In this document: piece by piece, positions 11,282-19,001 of the stretch | How positions within the stretch are numbered: position 1 is the stretch's first letter | Layout of the letters: each line of letters begins with the position of its first letter | Source: Psychrobacter cibarius | GTDB lineage: Bacteria; Pseudomonadota; Gammaproteobacteria; Pseudomonadales; Moraxellaceae | NCBI RefSeq assembly: GCF_016107535.1 | Contig: NZ_JABASQ010000011.1 | Coordinates: 1 to 64,000, forward strand | Reading direction: 5' to 3' | Length of the DNA: 64,000 nucleotides | The notes under the pieces: generated by a model | Told to the model about the DNA's origin: nothing | What the model saw: only the letters and a program-made list of their open reading frames with translations | The model's database searches: none | Made by a program: the position numbers and the translations under genes

Positions 11282-11797
11282 TCACATAGTTTTGCGTTTA
11301 GGGTCAAGCAGGCGATTGATCGCCCAAAGACTGATGCGAGCACTGACCAGTGTCAGCACCAATATCATCACCAGCGATGAGACCAATGGCAATGGTTGCT
11401 GGACGGCCATCTCTAGTAGGACTTCGCGATTTACCGCATCAAACAACCAAAACCATATGGCTAAGAAGTAGATGACAGTCAGGAGCCAGACCACCGCGAC
11501 GCCGCCAAACATTAAGCGATTGATTTCATCGCTATTCAATGCGCGCTGCTGATGTTTGACAAATTTATGAACCGCGATATAAGCGCCGATAATGATAGAC
11601 AACACCGTTACCAGTTGCGAATTCACAGCAAGCTTGGTTTGAATCATCATAAATATTGCGCTGGCAAGCGTATAGCCAATCGCGAAATATCCTACATATT
11701 GTGCCAGTTTAGGCTGCGCTGACTCATGGTTTTTCGGCAGCGGCTCGCCACCTGAATGAGTCTTGGATTTATTGAGGTTGGTTGTCTTGCGTGACAT
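11282..11797 (-). CDS. Small four-helix membrane protein (possible ABZJ_00895 family)
   Basis: A 171-aa protein. After a polar N-terminus (~35 residues) there are four hydrophobic segments near 38-60, 65-80, 100-125 and 140-160. The pattern 'GAYIAVHKFVKHQQR' followed by a conserved-looking NRLMFGGVAVVWLL recalls the Acinetobacter/Psychrobacter ABZJ_00895 proteins, which have no known function; that match is from memory only. I used the ATG at 11797 because AAAGG precedes it, and rejected a 25-codon extension that overlaps the end of dacB. The gap of 43 bp to dacB suggests one operon. Confidence 0.6.
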   Translation of the reverse strand: MSRKTTNLNKSKTHSGGEPLPKNHESAQPKLAQYVGYFAIGYTLASAIFMMIQTKLAVNSQLVTVLSIIIGAYIAVHKFVKHQQRALNSDEINRLMFGGVAVVWLLTVIYFLAIWFWLFDAVNREVLLEMAVQQPLPLVSSLVMILVLTLVSARISLWAINRLLDPKRKTM

Positions 11798-11840
11798 AAG
11801 TGAACCTTTATAAAGGTGGAAAATAGGATGTGAAAAACAC

Positions 11841-13856
11841 TTAATGCTGCGCCGTCCAATCAAGCATTGCATCTAGCACAGGTCTGGCTGTATAAGCGTT
11901 ATGTGCTTGCTCACTATTGATGAGTCCAACCACGACATAATCCTGTCCCGACAATCCTTTGACATAGCCTGCCATCGAGGTGACGTTGTTTAAGGTACCT
12001 GTTTTTATCCACGCACGACCAATGGCTGCTGATTCTGGTAGGCGTTCACTATGAGCGGTAATGGTGCCACTGACGCCAGCGATACCTAACGAGTTGACGT
12101 AAGCGTTAAAACTTGGATGGCTATAAGCATAAGTTAATAGCTCGCTTAGGTTGGCAGCTGTGATGGTACAGTCGCGGCAGAGTCCTGAACCATTGGTCAA
12201 ATGGGGCGGCGGTGTGCTTAGATTGGTCTGCCACCATTGATTAATAGTATGCAATGCGACAGGATAGCTCGTCGCAGTCGGCGTGCCAAATTGATACAAG
12301 CTATGTGAACCATTAATAGCTTTATCGAGTGTTTTATTATCAACTTTGTCATAAACACCAATCGATAACGCCACTTGCTCAGTCATCACATTGTTTGAAA
12401 AGTGATTGATATCGTAAATCTGCTGCGTCAAATTCAATGATGGGTAGCTGACAATAGGCAGCGGTGATATAGGAAGTGCTGCCAGACCATGCGTTGATTT
12501 GGTGTTTTTCATGGTAGTGTAAGGTGCTTCTTGAGTGATGACATTACCACTCAGCGTATTGCCTAGCTCTTGCCATTTTGCGGCAATAACGCGTGCTGCA
12601 AAATCTTTAGCGTCAGGATAAGCCACATAAAAAGCATGCTCTTGGCAGCTGTTTGGCAAATGAGTATTTAACACCAATTGTTTTGCTTGCCACTCGGGTG
12701 CGAGACTATAACGCGCTTGCCCACAGGCCGCCGAACGTGTATTTATGATGCTGGGCAAATCATAATTTGCTAATTTTGGTGTATAAGTCAGATTTGCTTG
12801 GTCATTGTTTAACGGATAGCTTTTGATACCGATGGTACTAAAATTTACCAAAAAACCATCGGGACTGGCGTTATAAGGACGCAGTGGCGAATTGTCAAAG
12901 GCGGCAGGGTCTTTACTGACATTTTTAAAGACGCCACTGTCAATGATAATATCACCGTCGATATGACGGATACCGGACGACTGTACTTTATAAAGGAGCT
13001 GTTTTAAACGCTCGTGAGTCATTTTTGGATCGCCGCTGCCTTGAATAATCAAATCGCCATGCAGACGGTCACCGATAACAAGACCTGTATGATAGACACG
13101 GGTATGCCAGACAAAATCAGCGCCTAGGGTGTCTAAAGCAATAAAGCTGGGAACGAGTTTCATGGTGCTGGCAGGCGTGCGAGCGATATCGGCTTGATGG
13201 TTCAGCAACGGCGAAAATGAAATTTTTATGGAGGCGTTATCAGTACTGATGTCATCAGTTTTATCATTATTAGCATTGTTGTTAATGACAGCTGTTTTTG
13301 CCTTGTCACCCAATATCGTGGGGATGCTTTCTAAGCTTTGATAAGTGTAAGGGTCATCGGTGTAAGCATGCAGTTTTTTCTCATGCTTTTCAATGGTACG
13401 CTGCTCAATAGTAATCAGCGTACTCTGTTGGCGCACATAGTTATTATTGTTTTTGTCATTATTATTTTGCGTGGTTTTTTGAGAGTTATTTTTTATATCA
13501 GTATTTATATTGGCAGTCGGTTTTGGCTGAAGAGCGGGGTTAGGTGAGCGGTGTGTGCTGCTGCTATCAATAACCTGAATGGGAGCGGGCAGGTGACTGG
13601 CATTTTTATCACCGACTGCTGTGACGATAATACTAATATCAGCTTCTGTTAAATCGGCTCGTGATAATGCTGCTTCGATGGCTTTTGGTAGTGCTGCTTG
13701 CGCATGGATGGGCAGTATTGTCGCCGTTGCTAATAACGCTATGATAGGTACGTATTTAGCAGGCGGCTTCGACGGTCGCAGATAACGATAAAGAGGGGAT
13801 AATTTGGCAGTAAAAGCAGAGGAATGACAGAGTTTAGAGGTGGGTCGCATGAGCAT
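11841..13856 (-). CDS. dacB: D-alanyl-D-alanine carboxypeptidase/endopeptidase, PBP4 (S13 family)
   Basis: A periplasmic class C penicillin-binding protein that trims or cleaves peptidoglycan peptides. The three active-site motifs are S230-T-M-K233 (PASTMKL), S487-N-N489 and K618-T-G620. A signal peptide is likely, with the hydrophobic core YVPIIALLATATILPI and cleavage after AQA near residue 54, preceded by a long basic n-region. At 671 aa it is much longer than the ~480-aa E. coli DacB. The excess is a low-complexity Asn/Lys/Thr/Asp-rich stretch (~100-215) placed ahead of the SxxK motif. ATG 13856 or 13850 may be the start. Confidence 0.93.
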   Translation of the reverse strand: MLMRPTSKLCHSSAFTAKLSPLYRYLRPSKPPAKYVPIIALLATATILPIHAQAALPKAIEAALSRADLTEADISIIVTAVGDKNASHLPAPIQVIDSSSTHRSPNPALQPKPTANINTDIKNNSQKTTQNNNDKNNNNYVRQQSTLITIEQRTIEKHEKKLHAYTDDPYTYQSLESIPTILGDKAKTAVINNNANNDKTDDISTDNASIKISFSPLLNHQADIARTPASTMKLVPSFIALDTLGADFVWHTRVYHTGLVIGDRLHGDLIIQGSGDPKMTHERLKQLLYKVQSSGIRHIDGDIIIDSGVFKNVSKDPAAFDNSPLRPYNASPDGFLVNFSTIGIKSYPLNNDQANLTYTPKLANYDLPSIINTRSAACGQARYSLAPEWQAKQLVLNTHLPNSCQEHAFYVAYPDAKDFAARVIAAKWQELGNTLSGNVITQEAPYTTMKNTKSTHGLAALPISPLPIVSYPSLNLTQQIYDINHFSNNVMTEQVALSIGVYDKVDNKTLDKAINGSHSLYQFGTPTATSYPVALHTINQWWQTNLSTPPPHLTNGSGLCRDCTITAANLSELLTYAYSHPSFNAYVNSLGIAGVSGTITAHSERLPESAAIGRAWIKTGTLNNVTSMAGYVKGLSGQDYVVVGLINSEQAHNAYTARPVLDAMLDWTAQH

Positions 13857-13969
13857 CTTTCATCAGGTGGCAAAAACAGCCTATGGTAACATGAGTTGCC
13901 GTTTTCGCGTAGATGGCAGGCGTAGATGAAAACCTGTTTTTATCTGAATTTGCAGAATGCGAACGCACG

Positions 13970-14575
13970 CTAGCGCACATGTAAAAATGCCATGGCGGTC
14001 ATGATGGCATCGTTATAAGCATCGTGAGCGCCTAGATCGGGTATATTATAGTGCGCTAAAATATTGGTCAGATGCTGCGCTTGGCTAGATAACCCTTGAG
14101 TTTGACCACTCATGCGCCGACTATATAAATGGCGTAAATCGATGACTTCGTTGGGCAGTGCTGTGCCCATATAGCGTTTGACCAGAGGGTTTAAAAACGC
14201 TGTGTCTAAACTCGTACAAAACCCCACAATTGGGCGATTACCTATAAACGGTAATAACAGCGCCAGCATCTCATCGTAGCTCATACCATGCTCAACGTCG
14301 GCAGTACGTAGACCGTGAATCACAATGGTGTCACGGTCTGGCATCACAGGTGGTCTGCATACGATATGCATACCATTGCCAGTGTCGATTGTATTGTCAT
14401 TGATATGAATCGCGGCGACAGACAATAAATGGTGATTTTTTGGATTGAGTCCCGTCATTTCACAGTCAATCGCTACCCACTGCTTAGCCAAAGGCTTGGT
14501 AAACATCGATGCCAATTCTGGACGCTGTAGCTGCGTTTTTTGCCAAGCGCAGGATAACTGTGTTAGCCAACTCAT
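13970..14575 (-). CDS. DEDDh 3'-5' exonuclease (DnaQ/RNase T fold)
   Basis: A 201-aa exonuclease with the complete DEDDh acid set: D37 and E39 in AIDCEMTGL, D124 in SLDTAFL, and H184/D189 in GAHDAYNDA. It resembles the stand-alone PolC/epsilon-like exonucleases rather than DnaQ itself, since the polymerase-binding C-terminal tail is missing. It starts 34 bp after the end of the cNMP/CBS/DUF294 gene on the same strand. Similar exonuclease/DUF294 gene pairs occur in other proteobacteria, which suggests a shared but uncharacterised role. The nucleic-acid substrate is unknown. Confidence 0.88.
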   Translation of the reverse strand: MSWLTQLSCAWQKTQLQRPELASMFTKPLAKQWVAIDCEMTGLNPKNHHLLSVAAIHINDNTIDTGNGMHIVCRPPVMPDRDTIVIHGLRTADVEHGMSYDEMLALLLPFIGNRPIVGFCTSLDTAFLNPLVKRYMGTALPNEVIDLRHLYSRRMSGQTQGLSSQAQHLTNILAHYNIPDLGAHDAYNDAIMTAMAFLHVR

Positions 14576-14609
14576 AGTTGTCGCTCATCCATTTATGCGA
14601 TTGTTGTAC

Positions 14610-16550
14610 TTATGCGAGTTCTAATTGATAATGCTGACGTAGCTGGTTTTTAAAGCTTTTAACAACGGCCAAACACTCTTTTAATAAGTCGCGCTCAAGC
14701 GCGGTCAAGGTCATTGGGTTGACTTGCCGTGCATGTTTATCATCGGTTGATAGAGCGACTGATAGGCGCTGTGCCATAAAAAATTCCAAGGCTTCTAGTA
14801 AAGTATCTGCGCGCTCTTGGGTCAAGGCGCGCGTTTGTACCAAAGCTTTAAGACGATTTTTACTACTGGGCAGCTCTAAGATATCGTTTTCTAACGCCAA
14901 GGTACGAATGCCATGAACCAGTGGAAAGATACCGGCTTTCTTTAGATCAATGTCTTCTGACCCAGATTTACCACCGAGCAAAGGCACGAACTTTTGCCAC
15001 CACTGATTGACATCACCGAACTGTAGCGCGGCGCGCGCGAACTGGCGTACAAACATAGGGTCTGACTGCCTGTGGGCAACCTTTAAATGTTGACGCACAT
15101 GAGTCAATAATGACTCATCTCCGCAGACATATTCGCCATCGAGTATGGCGGACAAATAAATACCATGCATGGGATCCGTATTTCTAAACCATAAACCAAT
15201 CTGGGCATTAAACTGTTTTAGCGGCTGTCGCCACATAGGGTTGGTCATCATGATATTACCATCGCACAGTGGATAACCGAGGTCTGCTAAATGCTGATTA
15301 AAAGTATCCGCAAATTGTGCCAGATCAGGGTGAGTATAGCCGTCACGTAAGATGAGCGCATTGTCTTGGTCAGTACGCATGATTTGCTCACCGCGCCCCT
15401 CGGAGCCCATCACGATCAGGCAGGTATTGTTCATGACCTCATCAGGCACGATAAGCTGCCAGAGCTTAGTAAATACCTGTGCATTCAAGGTCTGTACCAT
15501 GCGGCTGATATTACCAATTTTGACACCGTTTTGATGTTGTGCGCGAATATAACGACCGATAAGCTCGACGGCAGTATCTAAGCTTGATAAGTCTTTTGCT
15601 TGCTCGATTTGGATACTAATGAGCTGTGAATGATGACCAATATGCGCAAGCATATCGCTTTGTCCCAATATACCGACGACATCCCCATTTTGATCCATCA
15701 CTGGTAGCCGATGGATGCGATAGCGGGTCATGGTCAATAATGCATCGCCAATCTCATCACTGGCTTTGATGGTACGCAGGTTAAAATTAGCATAGCGCTG
15801 GCAGGGGGTAGTGGCTGGATCTTGCTGGTCACTTACGGCGCGGCAAATATCGGTATCGGTCAAAATGCCCAATAGATGACCAGTACCATATTGCATCTCT
15901 CCCTCGTTTTTTAGGTGGTCTAAGGGTTGCACCAGTACGTGTTTTAGCCCCGCTTTCGTCATGATAGACGCGGCTTCGTACAAGCTGTTACTGGCGTTGA
16001 CGATATGGACTGGCAATAGATTGACATCAATGACGGGCTGCAACATGATTTGCTGCACTTCTTGTTGGTCATTGTAGCTAGCAGAGACTATGGATTTATT
16101 ATTGCGGCGCTGCTGTAATGCCTTTAGCCGTTCGGGCAATTTGTCTGATAGCATTTGGCGTACTAGATGATTTTGGGCGCTGATTTTATCGACTGCGCTA
16201 CCAGCGACTTGGAGCAGCAAGGTATCCTCAGCGGCTCGAAACTGATAGGTCTGCAGTGCTTCAGTATTAAGGCTATTTTCAGTCAATGATTCAGGCAGAC
16301 GACGGCTGTCGAACCAGTCGTTATTATTGAGATGGTCGGAGTGATTACTACCCAAGTAAGAGGCAACAAACTCACCATCAAGCAATTGCTCAATCTGCCC
16401 TTTAATGACCACATACAGATATTGCAACTCTTCGGCAGTTAGATGCTCATTTTTGGCAAGGTAGCGGATTTGAGTGTTTTTTCTGATGCTTTGGCGTTCA
16501 GCCAGACTCAATACGTCAAAGGGCGGCTGGGTAAAATCAAGATGGGGCAT
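14610..16550 (-). CDS. cNMP-binding / CBS / DUF294 nucleotidyltransferase-like protein
   Basis: A 646-aa cytosolic multi-domain protein. A cyclic-nucleotide-binding-like jelly roll occupies about 10-140. A pair of CBS domains lies near 180-320 (ILTDTDICRAVS; GILGQSDMLAHI), which usually bind adenylates. A GlnD-like nucleotidyltransferase domain (DUF294) carries GSEGRGEQ at ~382-389 followed by TDQDNALIL. The C-terminal DUF294 substrate-binding helical domain completes it. The architecture is that of predicted signal-transduction nucleotidyltransferases; the modified target is unknown. AAGGATG precedes the ATG. It is probably co-transcribed with the downstream exonuclease. Confidence 0.9.
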   Translation of the reverse strand: MPHLDFTQPPFDVLSLAERQSIRKNTQIRYLAKNEHLTAEELQYLYVVIKGQIEQLLDGEFVASYLGSNHSDHLNNNDWFDSRRLPESLTENSLNTEALQTYQFRAAEDTLLLQVAGSAVDKISAQNHLVRQMLSDKLPERLKALQQRRNNKSIVSASYNDQQEVQQIMLQPVIDVNLLPVHIVNASNSLYEAASIMTKAGLKHVLVQPLDHLKNEGEMQYGTGHLLGILTDTDICRAVSDQQDPATTPCQRYANFNLRTIKASDEIGDALLTMTRYRIHRLPVMDQNGDVVGILGQSDMLAHIGHHSQLISIQIEQAKDLSSLDTAVELIGRYIRAQHQNGVKIGNISRMVQTLNAQVFTKLWQLIVPDEVMNNTCLIVMGSEGRGEQIMRTDQDNALILRDGYTHPDLAQFADTFNQHLADLGYPLCDGNIMMTNPMWRQPLKQFNAQIGLWFRNTDPMHGIYLSAILDGEYVCGDESLLTHVRQHLKVAHRQSDPMFVRQFARAALQFGDVNQWWQKFVPLLGGKSGSEDIDLKKAGIFPLVHGIRTLALENDILELPSSKNRLKALVQTRALTQERADTLLEALEFFMAQRLSVALSTDDKHARQVNPMTLTALERDLLKECLAVVKSFKNQLRQHYQLELA

Positions 16551-16628
16551 GGCATCATCCTTGATGGCATATTGAGTAAAAGATAATTGATGATAAAATA
16601 CACTTTACTATAGCATTATTAAAGCAAA

Positions 16629-16680
16629 AAACCTCTAATAACCACAGTAATATTGTGGCTATTAGAGGTTGCTGTTTTTT
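16629..16680 (-). terminator. Strong terminator after dapC
   Basis: Arms AACCTCTAATAACCACA and TTGTGGCTATTAGAGGTT pair almost perfectly around a short loop. T runs follow on both strands (TTTTTT leftward, TTTTTTT rightward), so it can work in either direction. It ends the dapC transcript before the cNMP/CBS gene. Confidence 0.9.
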
Positions 16681-16707
16681 TGAAAATTTTACGTATAAAG
16701 CGACTGC

Positions 16708-17964
16708 TTATGCGCCTAGTAATTTCCGAATACGGTTTATTGCTTCGCGGCTCTCATCAACACTCGCAACAAGCGCAATGCGCACATAGCCTTGCCCAGG
16801 GTTTTTGCCATCAATATCACGTGACAGATAGCGCCCTGCTAGTGCGTGAATATTGGCCTGCTCATACAGTGCTTTGACAAACCGCTCATCATCCCCATTG
16901 AACGGCTCAGGGACCTTTATCCAAAAGTAAAATCCAGCCTCAGGCATTCGTAACTCTAGTAGTTCACCAAGCTCAGACATCCACAAGGCAAACTTTTCTT
17001 GATACAGAGCGCGATTGTGTGCCACATGCTTTTCATCTTGCCATGCAGCGATCGAGGCGAGCTGATGTGGTATCGGCATCGCACAGCCTTGATAAGTACG
17101 ATATTGCAGGTAAGCTTGTAAAATATTGGCATCACCTGCCACAAACCCTGAGCGCAAACCAGGCAGATTTGAACGCTTAGATAAAGAGTGAAAGACAATA
17201 CAGTTTTTGAAATCATGACGACCGAGGGCAGCGCAGGCTTGCAATAGTCCAATCGGCGCTGTATCAAAATACAGCTCGCTATAGCACTCGTCACTGGCAA
17301 TAATAAAATCGTACTGATCTGACAGACGAATGAGATATTCCCAATCCTCCATCGTCATGACCGAGCCCGTCGGATTGTTCGGACTACAAACAAACAGCAA
17401 CTGCGTGCGCGCCCAAACGTCTTTTGGTACGGCGCGATAGTTACCTTTAAAGTCATCGTCCAGTGTGCAAGGCACAAAATAAGGCTCGGCTTGCGCCAGT
17501 ATCGCTGCACCCTCATATATTTGGTAAAAAGGGTTGGGCATGACTATTGTAGGAGCAGCCATAGGAGAAACGGCAGATAACTGGTCAGAGACAGACAGTG
17601 GACTACTCTCTGTATCGCTTACGTTATGATCCACGACTGCTTGTACCAGACTAAAAATAGCCTCGCGTGTGCCCATTACTGGCAATACTTGCGTATTGGC
17701 ATCGACATGATTCAAAAAGAAGCGTTTTTCTAGCCAATGCGCGATGGTTTGGCGCAGCTCAAACATGCCATTAGTCGTTGGATAACGACTTATTTTGTCC
17801 AAATTTTCACGTAGTACGTCCAGCACGAACGCTGGTGGCTCATGTTTTGGTTCACCAATACCGAGCTTGATTTCACTGTAGTCATGGGCTGGCACACTGT
17901 TAGCAAGCAATGTTGCCATCTTTGCAAAAGGATAAGGATGCAGGTACGTTAAGTTGTGATTCAT
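16708..17964 (-). CDS. dapC: Succinyldiaminopimelate transaminase
   Basis: A 418-aa fold-type I PLP aminotransferase of the DapC type, catalysing the N-succinyl-2-amino-6-ketopimelate to N-succinyl-LL-DAP step of lysine and peptidoglycan synthesis. Visible motifs are GIGEPKHEPP near the N-terminus, SPNNPTGSVM, and the PLP lysine in HSLSKRSNLPGLRSGF. The region between ~150 and ~180 has a Ser-rich insert (VSDTESSPLSVSD) that breaks an otherwise well-conserved block. The ATG at 17964 (MNHNLTYLHPYPF) starts the conserved N-terminus; an eight-codon extension is rejected. It stands alone, with its own terminator. Confidence 0.9.
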   Translation of the reverse strand: MNHNLTYLHPYPFAKMATLLANSVPAHDYSEIKLGIGEPKHEPPAFVLDVLRENLDKISRYPTTNGMFELRQTIAHWLEKRFFLNHVDANTQVLPVMGTREAIFSLVQAVVDHNVSDTESSPLSVSDQLSAVSPMAAPTIVMPNPFYQIYEGAAILAQAEPYFVPCTLDDDFKGNYRAVPKDVWARTQLLFVCSPNNPTGSVMTMEDWEYLIRLSDQYDFIIASDECYSELYFDTAPIGLLQACAALGRHDFKNCIVFHSLSKRSNLPGLRSGFVAGDANILQAYLQYRTYQGCAMPIPHQLASIAAWQDEKHVAHNRALYQEKFALWMSELGELLELRMPEAGFYFWIKVPEPFNGDDERFVKALYEQANIHALAGRYLSRDIDGKNPGQGYVRIALVASVDESREAINRIRKLLGA

Positions 17965-18221
17965 AAGTAGGGTAACTATAATAGACAATTAATAATAAAG
18001 TTATAAAGAAAAATTACATTTAAGCAGTGTAGCACTTCTCTTATTTTTTGTCTTTTACTTCTCATGCTCAAGCTGCTTAGCTATTTAACCATAAATTATA
18101 ATAACTAATGAAGCCGTCACAGATTTAAAAATCCTAAAAAAAGCTTATCAATTGGTAACTTATAACAATACAAAAAACTGCTGTCAGCCCTAATGATAGA
18201 TTATGGTGAGGATAATTTGAT

Positions 18222-18893
18222 ATGCCTAGTATCTCAAAAACTAATGATCTTAACGCGACAGACATTCAAGATGAAAATTTTGATGATGCGCAACAGCGAG
18301 CCAAATTCTACGAGCTATTAAAACAGCGGGAGCAAAGCTGGTGGCAAGCTCGCCAGCAATTAATTAGCCATAAAGAACGAAAAATGTTTTGGTACGGTGA
18401 AAACAGCTTGATGATGTGGTTACTGTGGCAACTGGTCAGTTATGTGATCGTTGCGATGGTGCTGATGTTGCTTAGCAATCAGCTCGGTATTTTACTGCCT
18501 TTATGGCAATATATTGCCTTATTTTTCTTACAGACAGTGATTTTTGTGGCCATGCTCGCGTCCAAAAGTCGAATGGCAGACAGCTTGCAACGTAAAATTG
18601 ATAAAGATGAGTTGATGCGTGAAGAGGCACTGAATGAGATGATTATCTTAGCAGAGGACAGCCTTTATCCCGATGTGCACGCTAAATCGCCTATTTCTCT
18701 AAGACAAATCTATGAGTGTTTTGGCAGAGATTTTCATTTAGCAAGTTTACATTGTTTGCTACAAAAAGAGGTCAACGCTGGGCGTTTAATACTGACGCAA
18801 AAACAGATTGAAGCAGAGATTCTGCCACCAGATCTTGCGGATGATGAGCTCAATGAGCACGCTAGCGAAATGATATATAAAAGCACCTTATAA
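18222..18893 (+). CDS. Hypothetical membrane protein with two transmembrane segments
   Basis: A 223-aa protein I do not recognise. A charged N-terminal helix (~25-60, rich in Gln, Arg and Trp) precedes two hydrophobic segments (~65-88 and ~92-112). A cytosolic Glu/Lys-rich C-terminal region (~115-215) follows. GAGG lies upstream of the ATG with good spacing. It diverges from dapC and is followed at once by glnD on the other strand. Its stop codon lies inside a terminator hairpin. Confidence 0.75.
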   Translation: MPSISKTNDLNATDIQDENFDDAQQRAKFYELLKQREQSWWQARQQLISHKERKMFWYGENSLMMWLLWQLVSYVIVAMVLMLLSNQLGILLPLWQYIALFFLQTVIFVAMLASKSRMADSLQRKIDKDELMREEALNEMIILAEDSLYPDVHAKSPISLRQIYECFGRDFHLASLHCLLQKEVNAGRLILTQKQIEAEILPPDLADDELNEHASEMIYKSTL

Positions 18894-18906
18894 AAGGTGC
18901 TTTTGA
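18879..18906 (+). terminator. Terminator that contains the stop codon of the 18222-18893 gene
   Basis: AAAAGCACCTT pairs with AAGGTGCTTTT around a three- to four-base loop. The TAA stop lies in the loop, so the hairpin's first arm encodes the last residues. A short T run follows. Confidence 0.75.
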
Positions 18907-19001
18907 TATTAACGGGTTAAAAAATACAAAGCGTGCCATGAATGGGTGATACAGATACACGCCGAGTATTTATCTTAGACTTATCTTGTAAGCCCATTTG
19001 T

